Shown here piece after piece: positions 8,186 to 17,845 of a stretch of DNA of 64,000 nucleotides; position 1 is the first letter of the stretch, and each line of letters starts with the position of its first letter. The position numbers were made by a program, and so were the translations under genes. Source of the stretch: Roseivirga spongicola (GTDB lineage: Bacteria; Bacteroidota; Bacteroidia; Cytophagales; Cyclobacteriaceae). The stretch spans positions 185,740 through 249,739 of the forward strand of contig NZ_LRPC01000023.1 of the NCBI RefSeq assembly GCF_001592965.1. The letters run 5' to 3'. The notes beneath the pieces are model-generated. The model was given only the letters and a program-made list of their open reading frames with translations, had not been told where the DNA came from and searched no databases.

Positions 8186-9286
8186 CTAGTCCCTCTTAAT
8201 AATTTCGACAGACACAACTCTGCTTAATGGGATTTCCTCTTCCTCAATAACTGTATTGTCATCCACTCTTTTTTGAATTTGAGGGCTTAAGTATACTTTG
8301 ACTTTTCCGTTGATCATTTTGGAAGCCACAAGTGAGTCAGTGGGGCTCCAGTACGACCTCGTTACATTCTCCACTATTGGATTTAAGTCTACATCAATTG
8401 GAATTTCCGTTTCCTCGAACACAATTTCATTGGTTTCAGGATTTGCCTCTTCAGTACATGCGAGAGCAAAGACCAATGCTCCAAGTACCGGTAATGCGAA
8501 TAATGGTTTTAAACGTTTCATGATATTTGAGTTTATAGTTTTTATCATTTTCAATCTTTTTTGAATCGGGTGTTGACCGAAGTTGGCGACTAGGCTAGGA
8601 TTTATTTTGCTCAGTGTTAATTCAAGCAATGATTTTTCATAGGCCCTTGCGTCAGATTTGCTAAGTGCATAATGGTCGGCAATAAATTCATGCTGAAGCT
8701 GAGCCGATTTACTATAGAAGTAGCTAAATGGATTGAACCAATAGAAACACTTCAGTAATTCAAAAAATAGTGTGTCTAAAGTGTGTTTTCCATCAATATG
8801 AGCAAATTCATGGGCTATGACTTGCTCTCGGAACTTGTGTTGGGAAGCTAAATCCTTGCCAATGTAAATAGTATTCAAGAAGCTGAACGCTTCATTGCCT
8901 TCTATTTCGATTATCTCAACATGCTTTCTATTTAGAACGAAGTTTTTGCCTAGCTTTCTTTTAACAAGCAAGAGCTTTACTAAAAGGAGTGCTAAAGAGG
9001 TGGTTAGCCCGAGTATGTAGATTAACCCAAATGAAATGCTAATGCCGCCTTTACCATTTGTTGCAATTGAGTCTTCTACTGAAACTGCCTCTTGAATAGG
9101 TGGAGTTGAAGGAAACAGGTTCCAGTTCGTTTCAATGTTCAGAAATGGGATAATCAGAGAGATAATAACTGATATTAAAAGGTATGCTCTGTTTATGTTG
9201 AGCAGCTTCTCTCTATGCAGAAACACCCAGTAGAACAGGTAGAAAACTGCCAAGCAAATGGACGATTCAATTAGGAAATTACTCAT
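8186..9286 (-). CDS. M56 family membrane metallopeptidase (BlaR1/MecR1-like sensor)
   Basis: The 366-residue protein has an N-terminal helix (about residues 3-22), a second helix about 33-50, a third about 88-108, and a gluzincin motif HEFAH (about 167-171) with a downstream HEFIADHYAL. A fourth hydrophobic segment follows at about 258-275, then a short acidic tail; the penicillin-binding sensor domain of true BlaR1 is missing. Family members cleave a partner BlaI repressor after sensing an envelope signal. The gene overlaps the upstream blaI-like gene by 8 bases, so the two form a sensor-repressor operon. What it senses is unknown. Confidence 0.9.
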   Translation of the reverse strand: MSNFLIESSICLAVFYLFYWVFLHREKLLNINRAYLLISVIISLIIPFLNIETNWNLFPSTPPIQEAVSVEDSIATNGKGGISISFGLIYILGLTTSLALLLVKLLLVKRKLGKNFVLNRKHVEIIEIEGNEAFSFLNTIYIGKDLASQHKFREQVIAHEFAHIDGKHTLDTLFFELLKCFYWFNPFSYFYSKSAQLQHEFIADHYALSKSDARAYEKSLLELTLSKINPSLVANFGQHPIQKRLKMIKTINSNIMKRLKPLFALPVLGALVFALACTEEANPETNEIVFEETEIPIDVDLNPIVENVTRSYWSPTDSLVASKMINGKVKVYLSPQIQKRVDDNTVIEEEEIPLSRVVSVEIIKRD

Positions 9287-9638
9287 CGTCTTTCAGCTTT
9301 TTCATTAAATCCTCAACCTGCTCCATGTTCAGTTTCTTTTCCTGAACCATAAAAGAGAATAGCTTTTCAGCTGATCCTTCAAAGTAATTACTCAATAGTC
9401 CATTCATAGACTTTCGGGTATATGCTTTCTTTTCAATTGCCGAAGAGTAGGAGAAGGTGTTGCCTAATTTAGTCCTAGTTACAAAGCCCTTGCTTTCTAA
9501 TATTTTCAGAAATGTTCCCACAGTGTTGTATGCAGGTTTTGGTTCGGGCATTTTATCTACAATTTCTTTTATGAAGAGCTGATCGTACTCCCATACTATC
9601 TGCATTACTTGCTCTTCCGCTTTCGTTAAATCTTTCAT
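9279..9638 (-). CDS. BlaI/MecI family winged-helix repressor
   Basis: The 119-residue protein (start MKDLTKAEEQVMQ at 9638; an upstream in-frame ATG at 9680 would add 14 residues and run into the operator-like palindromes) has a winged-helix domain with PAYNTVGTFLKILESKGFV (about residues 35-53) and a helical dimerisation tail. Relatives repress their own operon until the M56 partner triggers cleavage. It overlaps the M56 gene and faces lysS across about 150 bp. Confidence 0.92.
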   Translation of the reverse strand: MKDLTKAEEQVMQIVWEYDQLFIKEIVDKMPEPKPAYNTVGTFLKILESKGFVTRTKLGNTFSYSSAIEKKAYTRKSMNGLLSNYFEGSAEKLFSFMVQEKKLNMEQVEDLMKKLKDDE

Positions 9639-9660
9639 AACTCCTAAGTATTTCGGAAAT

Positions 9661-9696
9661 GTCCTAATAATTTCGGACAACTCCTAGAAAACTAGG
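9661..9696. promoter_or_regulatory. Candidate BlaI operator palindromes
   Basis: Two dyads lie 22-58 bases upstream of the repressor start: GTCC-N10-GGAC (9661-9678) and CCTAG-AAAA-CTAGG (9683-9696). They differ from the TACA/TGTA core of staphylococcal bla/mec operators, so assignment rests on position and symmetry only. Confidence 0.5.
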
Positions 9697-9729
9697 AATT
9701 CTTTTTCACCTGTAAACACAAGAGGTCAA

Positions 9730-9763
9730 TTGTTTAAATGTTTTGGTTGAATGATTAACTTTG
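9730..9763 (+). promoter_or_regulatory. Candidate lysS promoter
   Basis: TAACTTTG at 9756-9763 is a perfect TAnnTTTG -7 box 23 bases before the lysS start. The nearest TTG upstream (9730-9732) is 23 bases away, a little longer than the usual 19-21. Confidence 0.55.
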
Positions 9764-9786
9764 CGGCTTCAAAATTTTGATGCGAA

Positions 9787-11496
9787 ATGCAAGTATTGAG
9801 CGAACAGGAAATTCAACGAAGACAGGAGAAAGAAGAATTGGAGCAAATGGGGATAAACCCATATCCTTCAAAGACATTTGAGGTAACCGCATTTTCAAAG
9901 GAAATAAAGGAAAACTTCGATAAGAATCCTGATCAATACAAAGAGGTGACTTTGGCCGGTAGAATGATGAGCCGTAGAATTATGGGATCAGCTTCTTTTG
10001 CCGAAATACAAGACTCACAAGGCCGAATTCAAGTTTACGTTGCTAGAGATGAGGTGAGTCCTGAAGAGGACAAGACTTTATATAACACCGTTTTCAAAAA
10101 GATTTTGAGCATCGGTGACTTTATTGGGGTAAAAGGGCATGTTTTTAAGACTAAGGTTGGAGAGATTTCTGTACATGTAACAGAGCTTGTAGTGCTTTCT
10201 AAATCACTTAAGCCACTGCCATTACCAAAAACTGATGCAGAAGGTAAGGTGCACGATGCCTTTACTGATCCAGAGCAAAGATACCGTCAGCGCTATGTAG
10301 ATTTAGTGGTGAATCCGCAGGTGAAAAAGACTTTCGTTCAAAGGACACAATTGGTGAATTCAATGAGAAACTTCTTGGCCGATAAAGGCTACTTAGAAGT
10401 GGAAACACCAATTCTTCAGCCACTTTATGGTGGAGCAGCAGCTCGTCCATTCAAGACTCATCACAACACCTTAGATATGACTTTATATCTGAGAATTGCC
10501 AACGAACTTTACTTAAAAAGATTGATTGTTGGTGGTTTCGATGGTGTGTTTGAGTTCTCAAAAGATTTTAGAAATGAAGGTATGTCTCGTTTCCATAACC
10601 CTGAATTCACTCAGGTAGAGTTGTATGTAGCTTATAAGGACTACAACTGGATGATGGACACTGTGGAGGCTATGATCGAAAAAGTAGCAATGGATCTTCA
10701 CGGAACCACTAAAGTAAAGGTGGGCGAGAATGAAATCAACTTCCAAAGACCTTGGAAGCGTTTCACTATGTTCGAGGCTATTGAGCACTTTACTGGCGTT
10801 GATATTTCCGAAATGGACGAAGACGCGCTAAGGGCAACGGCTAAGGATCTAAAGGTAGATGTAGATGATTCAATGGGTAAAGGAAAACTGATTGATGAAA
10901 TTTTTGGTGAGCACTGCGAACCTAAGTTGATTCAGCCAACTTTCATTACTGATTACCCAGTAGAAATGTCTCCATTGGCTAAGAAGCACAACACTAAAGA
11001 AGGATTAGTGGAGCGTTTTGAGGCCATTTGTAATGGAAAAGAAATCTGTAATGCTTTCTCTGAGTTGAATGATCCTATTGATCAAAGAGCCAGATTCGAA
11101 GAGCAACTAGAGCTAGGTAAAAGAGGAGATGATGAAGCCATGGTGCTCGATGAAGACTTCCTTCGCGCTTTAGAGTATGGTATGCCACCTACGGCTGGTT
11201 TAGGTGTAGGTATAGACAGGCTTTCCATGATTATGACTAATTCAAACTCTATTCAAGATGTGTTGTTCTTTCCTCAAATGAAGCCAGAGAAAAAAGTTTC
11301 TGTGGAGTTGAGTGAAGATGCCAAAGGTGTAATGGAATCTTTGAAGAAAGCTGGTAAAACTGACTTAAACTCATTTAAAGAAAGTACAGGTCTTTCAAAT
11401 AAGAAGTGGGATAAAGCCATTAAGGAGTTAACTAAAAATGGCTTAGCCAAAGTACAGAAAACTGACGACTCGCTGACGGTGGAGTTTGTTGGATAA
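9787..11496 (+). CDS. lysS: Lysyl-tRNA synthetase, class II
   Basis: Charges tRNA-Lys in the cytoplasm. The 569-residue protein has an N-terminal OB-fold anticodon domain ([21 protein letters not shown], about residues 57-77), class II motif 2 ([18 protein letters not shown], about 261-278) and motif 3 ([14 protein letters not shown], about 470-483). About 65 residues follow motif 3's domain (from [11 protein letters not shown]), a helical C-terminal extension absent from E. coli LysS but, as far as I know, frequent in Bacteroidota. It is a single-gene unit with its own promoter-like box and terminator. Confidence 0.97.
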   Translation: MQVLSEQEIQRRQEKEELEQMGINPYPSKTFEVTAFSKEIKENFDKNPDQYKEVTLAGRMMSRRIMGSASFAEIQDSQGRIQVYVARDEVSPEEDKTLYNTVFKKILSIGDFIGVKGHVFKTKVGEISVHVTELVVLSKSLKPLPLPKTDAEGKVHDAFTDPEQRYRQRYVDLVVNPQVKKTFVQRTQLVNSMRNFLADKGYLEVETPILQPLYGGAAARPFKTHHNTLDMTLYLRIANELYLKRLIVGGFDGVFEFSKDFRNEGMSRFHNPEFTQVELYVAYKDYNWMMDTVEAMIEKVAMDLHGTTKVKVGENEINFQRPWKRFTMFEAIEHFTGVDISEMDEDALRATAKDLKVDVDDSMGKGKLIDEIFGEHCEPKLIQPTFITDYPVEMSPLAKKHNTKEGLVERFEAICNGKEICNAFSELNDPIDQRARFEEQLELGKRGDDEAMVLDEDFLRALEYGMPPTAGLGVGIDRLSMIMTNSNSIQDVLFFPQMKPEKKVSVELSEDAKGVMESLKKAGKTDLNSFKESTGLSNKKWDKAIKELTKNGLAKVQKTDDSLTVEFVG

Positions 11497-11519
11497 AGAT
11501 TAGTAGAAAAATAAATGAG

Positions 11520-11549
11520 AGCACATGCTGCAAAGTATGTGCTTTTTTT
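11520..11549 (+). terminator. Intrinsic terminator after lysS
   Basis: AGCACAT / ATGTGCT stem (11520-11526, 11537-11543) with a 10-base loop followed by a run of seven T. It lies between the lysS stop and the convergent LptD-like stop at 11555. Confidence 0.88.
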
Positions 11550-11554
11550 GTGTC

Positions 11555-14353
11555 TTAGAATCCTCTATTATTATCAAACTGACTTCTTCTTCGGCTAATT
11601 TTTAAGTCTTTTAGTACGGAAGATTTAATTTGAATGTCTATGGTGTAAGATGTGAAAGCACCAAAAGGAATCCAGTTGGCTCTCATTTCCCAACAACCTA
11701 AGTCACGATACAGTCCTACTGATGTAGTAGTGAAGTCTTTGGCATCGAAGTCATACCCAGTATTGTAGGTTACCTGCCATTTTGGGGTCAGACCAATTTG
11801 TCCGTTGGCTTTTATTGACTTTCTAGTCGTGGTATTTGTTGGTGTCCAGCGATAGCTATAATCCATACTCAACCTAATATTCCAAGGAACACTGATATCC
11901 ACGTAGGAGTTTTCGTCATAAAAGTACTGCTCCATTTGCCGTACTATGTCGCTTCCTCCATTATTGATTGTGCCAAATTCATTTTCATCACCCATACTGC
12001 CTATCATACTGGCATTTTCTCTTGAGAAACCCTGATTGTTTCCTCCGGAGTTGGCAGCCTTTGAGTTTAAGCTAGTGGAAAGCGAGAATCTTGCACTTGT
12101 TATTCTGCCGAGCCCTTGTCCAGACCTTATCGCTAGGGCGTCAACTCTTCTTAAGGTTTCAACACCTGTTTCAGAAACTTGAGTTAAGTAAGTGTATGGA
12201 TCTAATGTAGCGCCTGCGTTAATACTAAGTTTTCTATTAAATAAAGTGGTTCTGGCTGTGATGGCTATGGGAGAAAGATTAAATGAATCGGCTAAGAAGT
12301 TATAACTGCCTTGAAAGTTTAAGCTTTCTAGAAGTGCTACTTTTTCTGCCTTGGCTGTGTCGTTCTTTACTTTCATCTCAAATTTATTGCTAACTCCAAA
12401 ACCAATTGAAGCAGACTCCCCTAAACTTGGTGAGCCAAAGCGAAAGCCATCATACTTTGAAAGAAGTCTATATGTGCCATTTCCTGTTGTATCGGTTTGA
12501 ACCTCTTGGTAAAAACCATATTTAGGATCACTAAAGTCTGGTCTGTAGCTGAAACTAATATTTGGACTCATGATGTGTCTTATCGCTTCGACTTTACGGC
12601 TCTTAGGGAAGTTGAACTTTCCATAGATTTGTGTAGACAGACCTAATGAAGCGCTGTAGGTCATTGCTCTGCTAAAGCCGTTTATGGTATCAATTTTTAC
12701 TGCATTCTCTTCTTCAAGAAACTCATAGTCTAATTCTTGCAAATACCAGAGTTCTTCTATTTGAAAAGATGGTGAAAAGTTAAAGTGTTCCAGTAAGGTG
12801 AAAGAAGTGGATAGCCCCACATTGTGCCTGGCTCCATTTTTAGCATTATCTAAGAGTTCACCAAGCGTATCAAAACCTACAGTAATGGTGTCAATTTCAG
12901 TGGCTCTATTGGCAATGTTAAAGCCTGCAGAGCCTGGCCTAACAATATTTGTTATCTGATTTGATGCGTTAAACCTCCAATCAAAGTTTACTCTATTTAA
13001 AATGTCTGCCTCAGCATTTTTGAATGGATAAATCCTATTCATGTTTAATGACATTTCTGGTAAGGCTACATCTATTACTCCTGTTTGAACGTTTTGATTA
13101 TGTCTTGCACTAAAAGAGTAACTAAACGGTGACCTTGGGATAGAACCACTATACTGAATGTTTGACCTAAACTCGGAACGGACGTTGTTAGATAGGTTTG
13201 TGGTGTTTAAATTGTTTTGGTTGTAAGTGCTAGTACCTGCATTCACACTAGCAGAGAACCGAGAGTTTCTTCCTCTAGACTCAGGAGTGTGCGACCAACT
13301 CACCCAAAAATCTCTAGAGTTCAGTCTATCAGGATCGTACTCGGGTGTAATGTTTTTATTATAAGTAACGTTGAACTGTCCACCGTAGCTATAGCGCTTC
13401 CTGTACACAGACCTAATAGTGGTTGCCCAACTACCTTTAGAATAGACGTCAGCAGTTGCAGCAGTATGGATGTAGTCATTCCAAGCAAAATAATATCCCC
13501 CTTCTTTCAAGAAAAGCCCTCTTCTTCGCTCATCACCGTATTTAGGGAACAATATGCCAGAAGTAGCTTCTTGTGTATCAGGGAAGTAACCAAAGGGTAG
13601 GCCTAGTGGAGTTGGAATATTACCCACGTATAATAGGAAAGGCCCTGTTATGACATTTTTACCCGGGTTGATCTTAATTTTTTTGGCTTTGATGTATGTG
13701 CCTGCATCAGGGTCATCTGGGCACGGTATATATTTTCCATCCTTTATATATGCACTTTCATCGGCCTCTCTTTTTACTACACTCCCCCTCAAGAAGCCTT
13801 CCTGCTGTTGAGTGGCTACTCCTTTAATATAGGCTTTCTGTGTTTCAAAGTTGTATCTAATCTCTTCAGTGTCAAAGATATCTGAACCGTCTTTGAAAAC
13901 AGGTCTGCCCAGCCAGACTCCCGTAGAGTCTTGAACTCCTGTGGCGGTTAGCTCATTTTTGTTTCTGTCGATAACAATTCTTTCCGCTGCGAGGTTTATA
14001 TCACCGTATTCAATTCGGGCTTTTCCATAGAGGTAGGTTTGGTTTGTTAAAAGTTTAGTAATTATGGAGTCGGCAGCGTAGTATTTTATTGTGGTTTGAA
14101 TTCCATTTACAACAACTTGTAGAGAATCTGACTGTCCAGGAATTGTATCGTTCTCATTGATGCTATTAAGATCGGCACGGTTTTGTCTATCTTCTTGGAG
14201 GATCGGACTAGTCTGAGCCATACCTTTGGAGAAGCAAAAAAGAAAAATGAGAAGTAAATATATTTTTCCGTTTGAAAACACGCTGTATTTCGGTTTTTCC
14301 GAATTTTTAAGATTTTTGCGTAAAGTTATTTCAATCAGCCGTTTCATGCGCAT
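11555..14353 (-). CDS. LptD-like outer-membrane beta-barrel protein (LPS assembly)
   Basis: The 932-residue protein has a hydrophobic export segment ending FCFSKGMAQ, an OstA/LptD-type N-terminal beta-jellyroll (residues about 75-200, with YLYGKARIEYGDINLAAERIVIDRN) and a long barrel rich in alternating aromatic strands, ending in an amphipathic strand. This is the Bacteroidota form of the protein that places lipopolysaccharide in the outer leaflet. The start is uncertain. The outermost ATG (14353) puts 29 residues ahead of the signal sequence and overlaps the divergent amidase start; a GTG at 14281 would give a compact 23-residue signal peptide and a 64-bp spacer. Two conserved-looking cysteines expected for LptD disulfides were not identified with certainty. 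Confidence 0.85.
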   Translation of the reverse strand: MRMKRLIEITLRKNLKNSEKPKYSVFSNGKIYLLLIFLFCFSKGMAQTSPILQEDRQNRADLNSINENDTIPGQSDSLQVVVNGIQTTIKYYAADSIITKLLTNQTYLYGKARIEYGDINLAAERIVIDRNKNELTATGVQDSTGVWLGRPVFKDGSDIFDTEEIRYNFETQKAYIKGVATQQQEGFLRGSVVKREADESAYIKDGKYIPCPDDPDAGTYIKAKKIKINPGKNVITGPFLLYVGNIPTPLGLPFGYFPDTQEATSGILFPKYGDERRRGLFLKEGGYYFAWNDYIHTAATADVYSKGSWATTIRSVYRKRYSYGGQFNVTYNKNITPEYDPDRLNSRDFWVSWSHTPESRGRNSRFSASVNAGTSTYNQNNLNTTNLSNNVRSEFRSNIQYSGSIPRSPFSYSFSARHNQNVQTGVIDVALPEMSLNMNRIYPFKNAEADILNRVNFDWRFNASNQITNIVRPGSAGFNIANRATEIDTITVGFDTLGELLDNAKNGARHNVGLSTSFTLLEHFNFSPSFQIEELWYLQELDYEFLEEENAVKIDTINGFSRAMTYSASLGLSTQIYGKFNFPKSRKVEAIRHIMSPNISFSYRPDFSDPKYGFYQEVQTDTTGNGTYRLLSKYDGFRFGSPSLGESASIGFGVSNKFEMKVKNDTAKAEKVALLESLNFQGSYNFLADSFNLSPIAITARTTLFNRKLSINAGATLDPYTYLTQVSETGVETLRRVDALAIRSGQGLGRITSARFSLSTSLNSKAANSGGNNQGFSRENASMIGSMGDENEFGTINNGGSDIVRQMEQYFYDENSYVDISVPWNIRLSMDYSYRWTPTNTTTRKSIKANGQIGLTPKWQVTYNTGYDFDAKDFTTTSVGLYRDLGCWEMRANWIPFGAFTSYTIDIQIKSSVLKDLKISRRRSQFDNNRGF

Positions 14354-15149
14354 TAAAGTGAAATTTTATCTGATTCCTTTAGTTCTTTTAACAATCCTTG
14401 CCGGTTTGACGACTAATTCTTTCGGGCAAACGCAAAAAAAGAAGTACAAGGTAGTTTTAGATCCTGGCCACGGAGGCAAGGATTCTGGAACCATGGGGGC
14501 AAAGCTGAAAGAAAAAGATGTGGTGCTCCCAGTTGCAATAAAGGTAGGGAAGTACCTAAATGAGTATACTGACGACATTGAGGTCATTTTTACGCGTACT
14601 AAAGATGAGTATAGCCATCCTGCAGTTAGAGCTACAAAAGCCAATCAGGCAGAAGCAGATTTGTTCGTGTCCATCCACGCAAATGCTATGCCAGCAGGTA
14701 ATTCCCATGTGTTCGGAACCGAAACTTATGTAATGGGAACTAAAAACGAAGGAAGAAACTTTGAAGTAGCAAAGAGAGAGAACTCCGTAATTATGCTAGA
14801 GGCAGATTATAAGGAGAAGTACCAAGGTTTTGATCCTGAGGCACCAGAGGTGAATATTATGTTTGAAATTCAGCAGGAGGCATATCAGGAAAATAGCATT
14901 AGATTAGCTCAGAACGTTGAGGAGCAATTCTCTAAAAGGGCAGGTAGAAAGAGTAGAGGTGTAAAACAGTCGAGCCTATGGGTGCTGTGGAACACGGCAA
15001 TGCCAAGTGTTTTGATAGAAATAGGTTATCTTACCAACCCGAAAGAGGAGAGTGAGTTAGCTACTGAGCAAGTTCAGGACTATATAGCCTCGGCTATTTT
15101 TAGGGCAATTAGAGATTATTTTGAATACTTAAAAACCACACAGAACTAG
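14346..15149 (+). CDS. N-acetylmuramoyl-L-alanine amidase (Amidase_3)
   Basis: Zinc-dependent peptidoglycan amidase, exported. The chosen ATG at 14346 gives a signal peptide (MRIKVKFYLIPLVLLTILA to SFGQ); an upstream in-frame ATG at 14226 would place 40 residues in front of it and is unlikely. Catalytic-domain motifs are VVLDPGHGGKDSG (zinc His, about residues 37-49), a Glu in the KEKDV region, SIHANAMP (second His) and SVLIEIGYLTNPKEE (catalytic Glu) near the C-terminus. A 38-residue stretch after SIHAN is longer than in AmiC-type enzymes. Its stop overlaps the GTG start of mlaD by one base, and it is divergent from the LptD-like gene, an envelope-biogenesis neighbourhood. Confidence 0.93.
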   Translation: MRIKVKFYLIPLVLLTILAGLTTNSFGQTQKKKYKVVLDPGHGGKDSGTMGAKLKEKDVVLPVAIKVGKYLNEYTDDIEVIFTRTKDEYSHPAVRATKANQAEADLFVSIHANAMPAGNSHVFGTETYVMGTKNEGRNFEVAKRENSVIMLEADYKEKYQGFDPEAPEVNIMFEIQQEAYQENSIRLAQNVEEQFSKRAGRKSRGVKQSSLWVLWNTAMPSVLIEIGYLTNPKEESELATEQVQDYIASAIFRAIRDYFEYLKTTQN

Positions 15150-16108
15150 TGGCTAAAGGCAGAGAATTTAAGGTTGGGTTATTTGTGGTCGTAATGGCCG
15201 CTGTGTTGTACATAGGTTTTAACTACCTAAGAGGGTTGAACGTATTTTCTCCATTAAACACTTACTACGTGAAATATCAGAACGTAAGTGGGCTTAACAA
15301 AGGAGATAGAATTATACTCAACGGCTTAGATGTTGGTAGTGTAGTTGAGCGAAAGTTCTCAAACGATCAGTACAACGAAATCTTGGTTACCATGGCTATC
15401 GATAAAACGATCAAACTAACCGATAGTACCTATGCACGGTTAGCCAAGCCAGACTTACTAGGTGGTATAGAAGTTCAGCTTATTCTAAAGCCAGGAGGAA
15501 CAAGACTCCTAGAAATGGGCGATACACTTAATGGTGAAGTAGACGGAGGTATTACTGAACTACTTACACAAGAAGGTATCTCTGCAGCCAATCAATTAAC
15601 CTCTTTGGTAAATAAAATCAATGATGTGTTAGATCCTTTTGTGGAAAAAAGTGATACCATCGGTGCTGCTTTGGATAACTTCAAAAAGCTATCTGATGAG
15701 CTTATTGTTACCAATAGAGTTGCACAAACAACCATGGAACAGTTTAGACTGCAAATGGAGTATGTAACAGATTCTTTGGTGGTTGCCATGGGAGGAGTAA
15801 AGCCACTTTTGGCAGAATATCAGCAATTGGGCGAAAAGCTTAATGCTGTTGATTTCGAAAGTAGACTTGTTAAAATAGATTCTGTACTCACTGGAGCCGA
15901 AACATTCATTACTAGGCTTAACTCTAACGATGGTACTTTGGGCAAATTAATGACCAACGACTCTCTTTATAACACCCTTACACAGACTATGGCAGACCTG
16001 GATAGTCTGATGATAGACTTGCGTTATAACCCGAAACGCTACATGCATTTCTCTCTTTTCGGCAGAAAAAATCGTCCACCTGCTGACGGTAGAAGCTCAA
16101 ATAGATAG
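15149..16108 (+). CDS. MlaD/MCE domain protein
   Basis: The 319-residue protein starts with GTG at 15149, overlapping the amidase stop by one base. One N-terminal transmembrane helix (VGLFVVVMAAVLYIGFNYL, about residues 9-27) is followed by an MCE/MlaD domain (YYVKYQNVSGLNKGDRIILNGLDVG, about 38-62, then LLGGIEVQLILKPG) and a long helical, coiled-coil-like C-terminal region. Such proteins are substrate-binding subunits of MCE-type lipid transporters linking inner and outer membranes. The permease and ATPase partners are not in this window. No terminator follows, but the next gene starts 106 bp later. Confidence 0.92.
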   Translation: MAKGREFKVGLFVVVMAAVLYIGFNYLRGLNVFSPLNTYYVKYQNVSGLNKGDRIILNGLDVGSVVERKFSNDQYNEILVTMAIDKTIKLTDSTYARLAKPDLLGGIEVQLILKPGGTRLLEMGDTLNGEVDGGITELLTQEGISAANQLTSLVNKINDVLDPFVEKSDTIGAALDNFKKLSDELIVTNRVAQTTMEQFRLQMEYVTDSLVVAMGGVKPLLAEYQQLGEKLNAVDFESRLVKIDSVLTGAETFITRLNSNDGTLGKLMTNDSLYNTLTQTMADLDSLMIDLRYNPKRYMHFSLFGRKNRPPADGRSSNR

Positions 16109-16214
16109 CAGTTCCAAACAGTCGCTCAAATTTCCGGTTTGAATTCTTAGTGTACGGGTCTATTTTTAGACCTGTAAACTATAATGGAATTGAGTAACTC
16201 ACAACGGAAATTGA

Positions 16215-17843
16215 ATGGATATAGACTTCAATAAAAATGACGACCAAATGCGTCAGCTCATTTTTCAACTAAACACTAGGTTGAAGAAGGTGAAGCTTGG
16301 AGGAGGAGAAAAGAAAATCGAATCTCAGCACAAGAAAGGAAAGCTCACTGCTCGTGAACGGATAGACTACCTGATTGATAACCAAGAAGACTTTTTAGAG
16401 GTTGGTGCCTTTGCAGGCGATGGCATGTATTCAGATGTTGGTGGTTGCCCTTCTGGAGGCGTGGTAACGGGTATTGGAACCGTAAGCGGCCGACAGTGTA
16501 TGATTGTAGCCAATGATGCTACTGTAAAAGCCGGTGCTTGGTTTCCAATTACGGCCAAGAAAAACCTACGAGCGCAAGAAATTGCCATGGAGAACAGGTT
16601 GCCAATTATCTATTTGGTAGATAGTGCAGGTGTTTTCTTACCAATGCAGGATGAGATTTTTCCTGATAAAGAACACTTCGGAAGACAGTTTAGAAATAAC
16701 GCAAAAATGTCTTCTATGGGTATTATTCAGGTGGCTGCTATTATGGGTAGCTGTGTGGCAGGAGGAGCATATTTGCCAATTATGAGCGATGAGGCTGCTA
16801 TTGTCGATAAAACAGGGTCTATATTTTTAGCGGGTTCTTATCTGGTAAAAGCCGCTATTGGTGAAGATATTGACAATGAAACACTAGGTGGGGCAACAAC
16901 CCAAAGCGAAATATCAGGAGTCACTGATAATAAGTTTCCAGATGATCAGAGTTGCTTAGACTATATCAAGTCTATTTTCGATAAGATTGGCTCTTTTGAA
17001 AAGGCAGGCTTCGATAGAAAAGAGCCTGTAGCCCCAAAGAAAGATGCTAAAGAGATTTACGGTATAATGCCGCAAGATCGCGTGAAGCCTTATGATGTTC
17101 GCGATATCATAGCCAGAATTGCAGACAACTCTGAGTTTGAAGAGTATAAAGAAAAGTATGGACAAACCATTGTGTGTGGCTACGCCAGAATAGATGGATG
17201 GGCTGTTGGTATTGTAGCTAACCAGCGCGTGGTTGTAAAGTCTAAAAAAGGCGAAATGCAAATGGGAGGAGTTATTTACTCCGACTCAGCAGATAAATCA
17301 GCAAGGTTTATTATGAATTGCAACCAGCGAAAGATACCATTGGTCTTCTTGCAAGATGTAAGTGGGTTTATGGTAGGGAGTAGAGCCGAGCATGGAGGAA
17401 TTATTAAGGATGGTGCTAAAATGGTGAATGCCATGGCCAACTCAGTGGTGCCAAAATTTACCATCATTACAGGTAACTCATTTGGAGCAGGTAACTACGC
17501 TATGTGTGGAAAGGCCTATGATCCTAGGTTAATCTACGCTTGGCCAACCGCTCAAATAGCAGTTATGAGTGGAGCTTCTGCTGCGAAAACGCTTTTGCAA
17601 ATCAAGGTATCTACCTTAAAAGCACAGGGTAAGGAGATTTCTCCAGAAGAAGAGAAATCGCTTTTGGAAGATATTAAGGCTAAGTACGATGAACAAATGA
17701 GCCCGTATTATGCCGCATCAAGATTATGGGTCGATGGAATTATTGATCCTCAAGAAACCAGAAAAGTAATATCAAAAGGTATAGAAGCAGCGAATCATGC
17801 ACCTATTAAAGAGTCTTTTAATGTAGGTGTGATTCAGACTTAA
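16215..17843 (+). CDS. Acyl-CoA carboxylase carboxyltransferase subunit (methylcrotonyl-CoA type)
   Basis: The 542-residue carboxyltransferase has paired crotonase-like halves with oxyanion-hole glycines (SCVAGGAYLPIMSDEA about residues 178-193; NSFGAGNYAMCGKAYDP about 419-435). It moves carboxyl groups from biotin to an acyl-CoA. The wording ASSGVFLPMQDEIFPD-like (VDSAGVFLPMQDEIFPD) and the LGGATTQSEISGVTDN stretch resemble methylcrotonyl-CoA carboxylase beta subunits of leucine degradation more than propionyl-CoA enzymes; this distinction is by eye. The biotinylated alpha subunit is not nearby. It is followed 2 bases later by the SirB1-like gene, suggesting co-transcription. Confidence 0.9.
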   Translation: MDIDFNKNDDQMRQLIFQLNTRLKKVKLGGGEKKIESQHKKGKLTARERIDYLIDNQEDFLEVGAFAGDGMYSDVGGCPSGGVVTGIGTVSGRQCMIVANDATVKAGAWFPITAKKNLRAQEIAMENRLPIIYLVDSAGVFLPMQDEIFPDKEHFGRQFRNNAKMSSMGIIQVAAIMGSCVAGGAYLPIMSDEAAIVDKTGSIFLAGSYLVKAAIGEDIDNETLGGATTQSEISGVTDNKFPDDQSCLDYIKSIFDKIGSFEKAGFDRKEPVAPKKDAKEIYGIMPQDRVKPYDVRDIIARIADNSEFEEYKEKYGQTIVCGYARIDGWAVGIVANQRVVVKSKKGEMQMGGVIYSDSADKSARFIMNCNQRKIPLVFLQDVSGFMVGSRAEHGGIIKDGAKMVNAMANSVVPKFTIITGNSFGAGNYAMCGKAYDPRLIYAWPTAQIAVMSGASAAKTLLQIKVSTLKAQGKEISPEEEKSLLEDIKAKYDEQMSPYYAASRLWVDGIIDPQETRKVISKGIEAANHAPIKESFNVGVIQT

Positions 17844-17845
17844 GT

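Noticed and set aside
14226..14345. Longer N-terminus for the amidase
   Set aside because: Would place 40 residues before a good signal peptide and overlap the LptD-like coding region; the ATG at 14346 fits the family.
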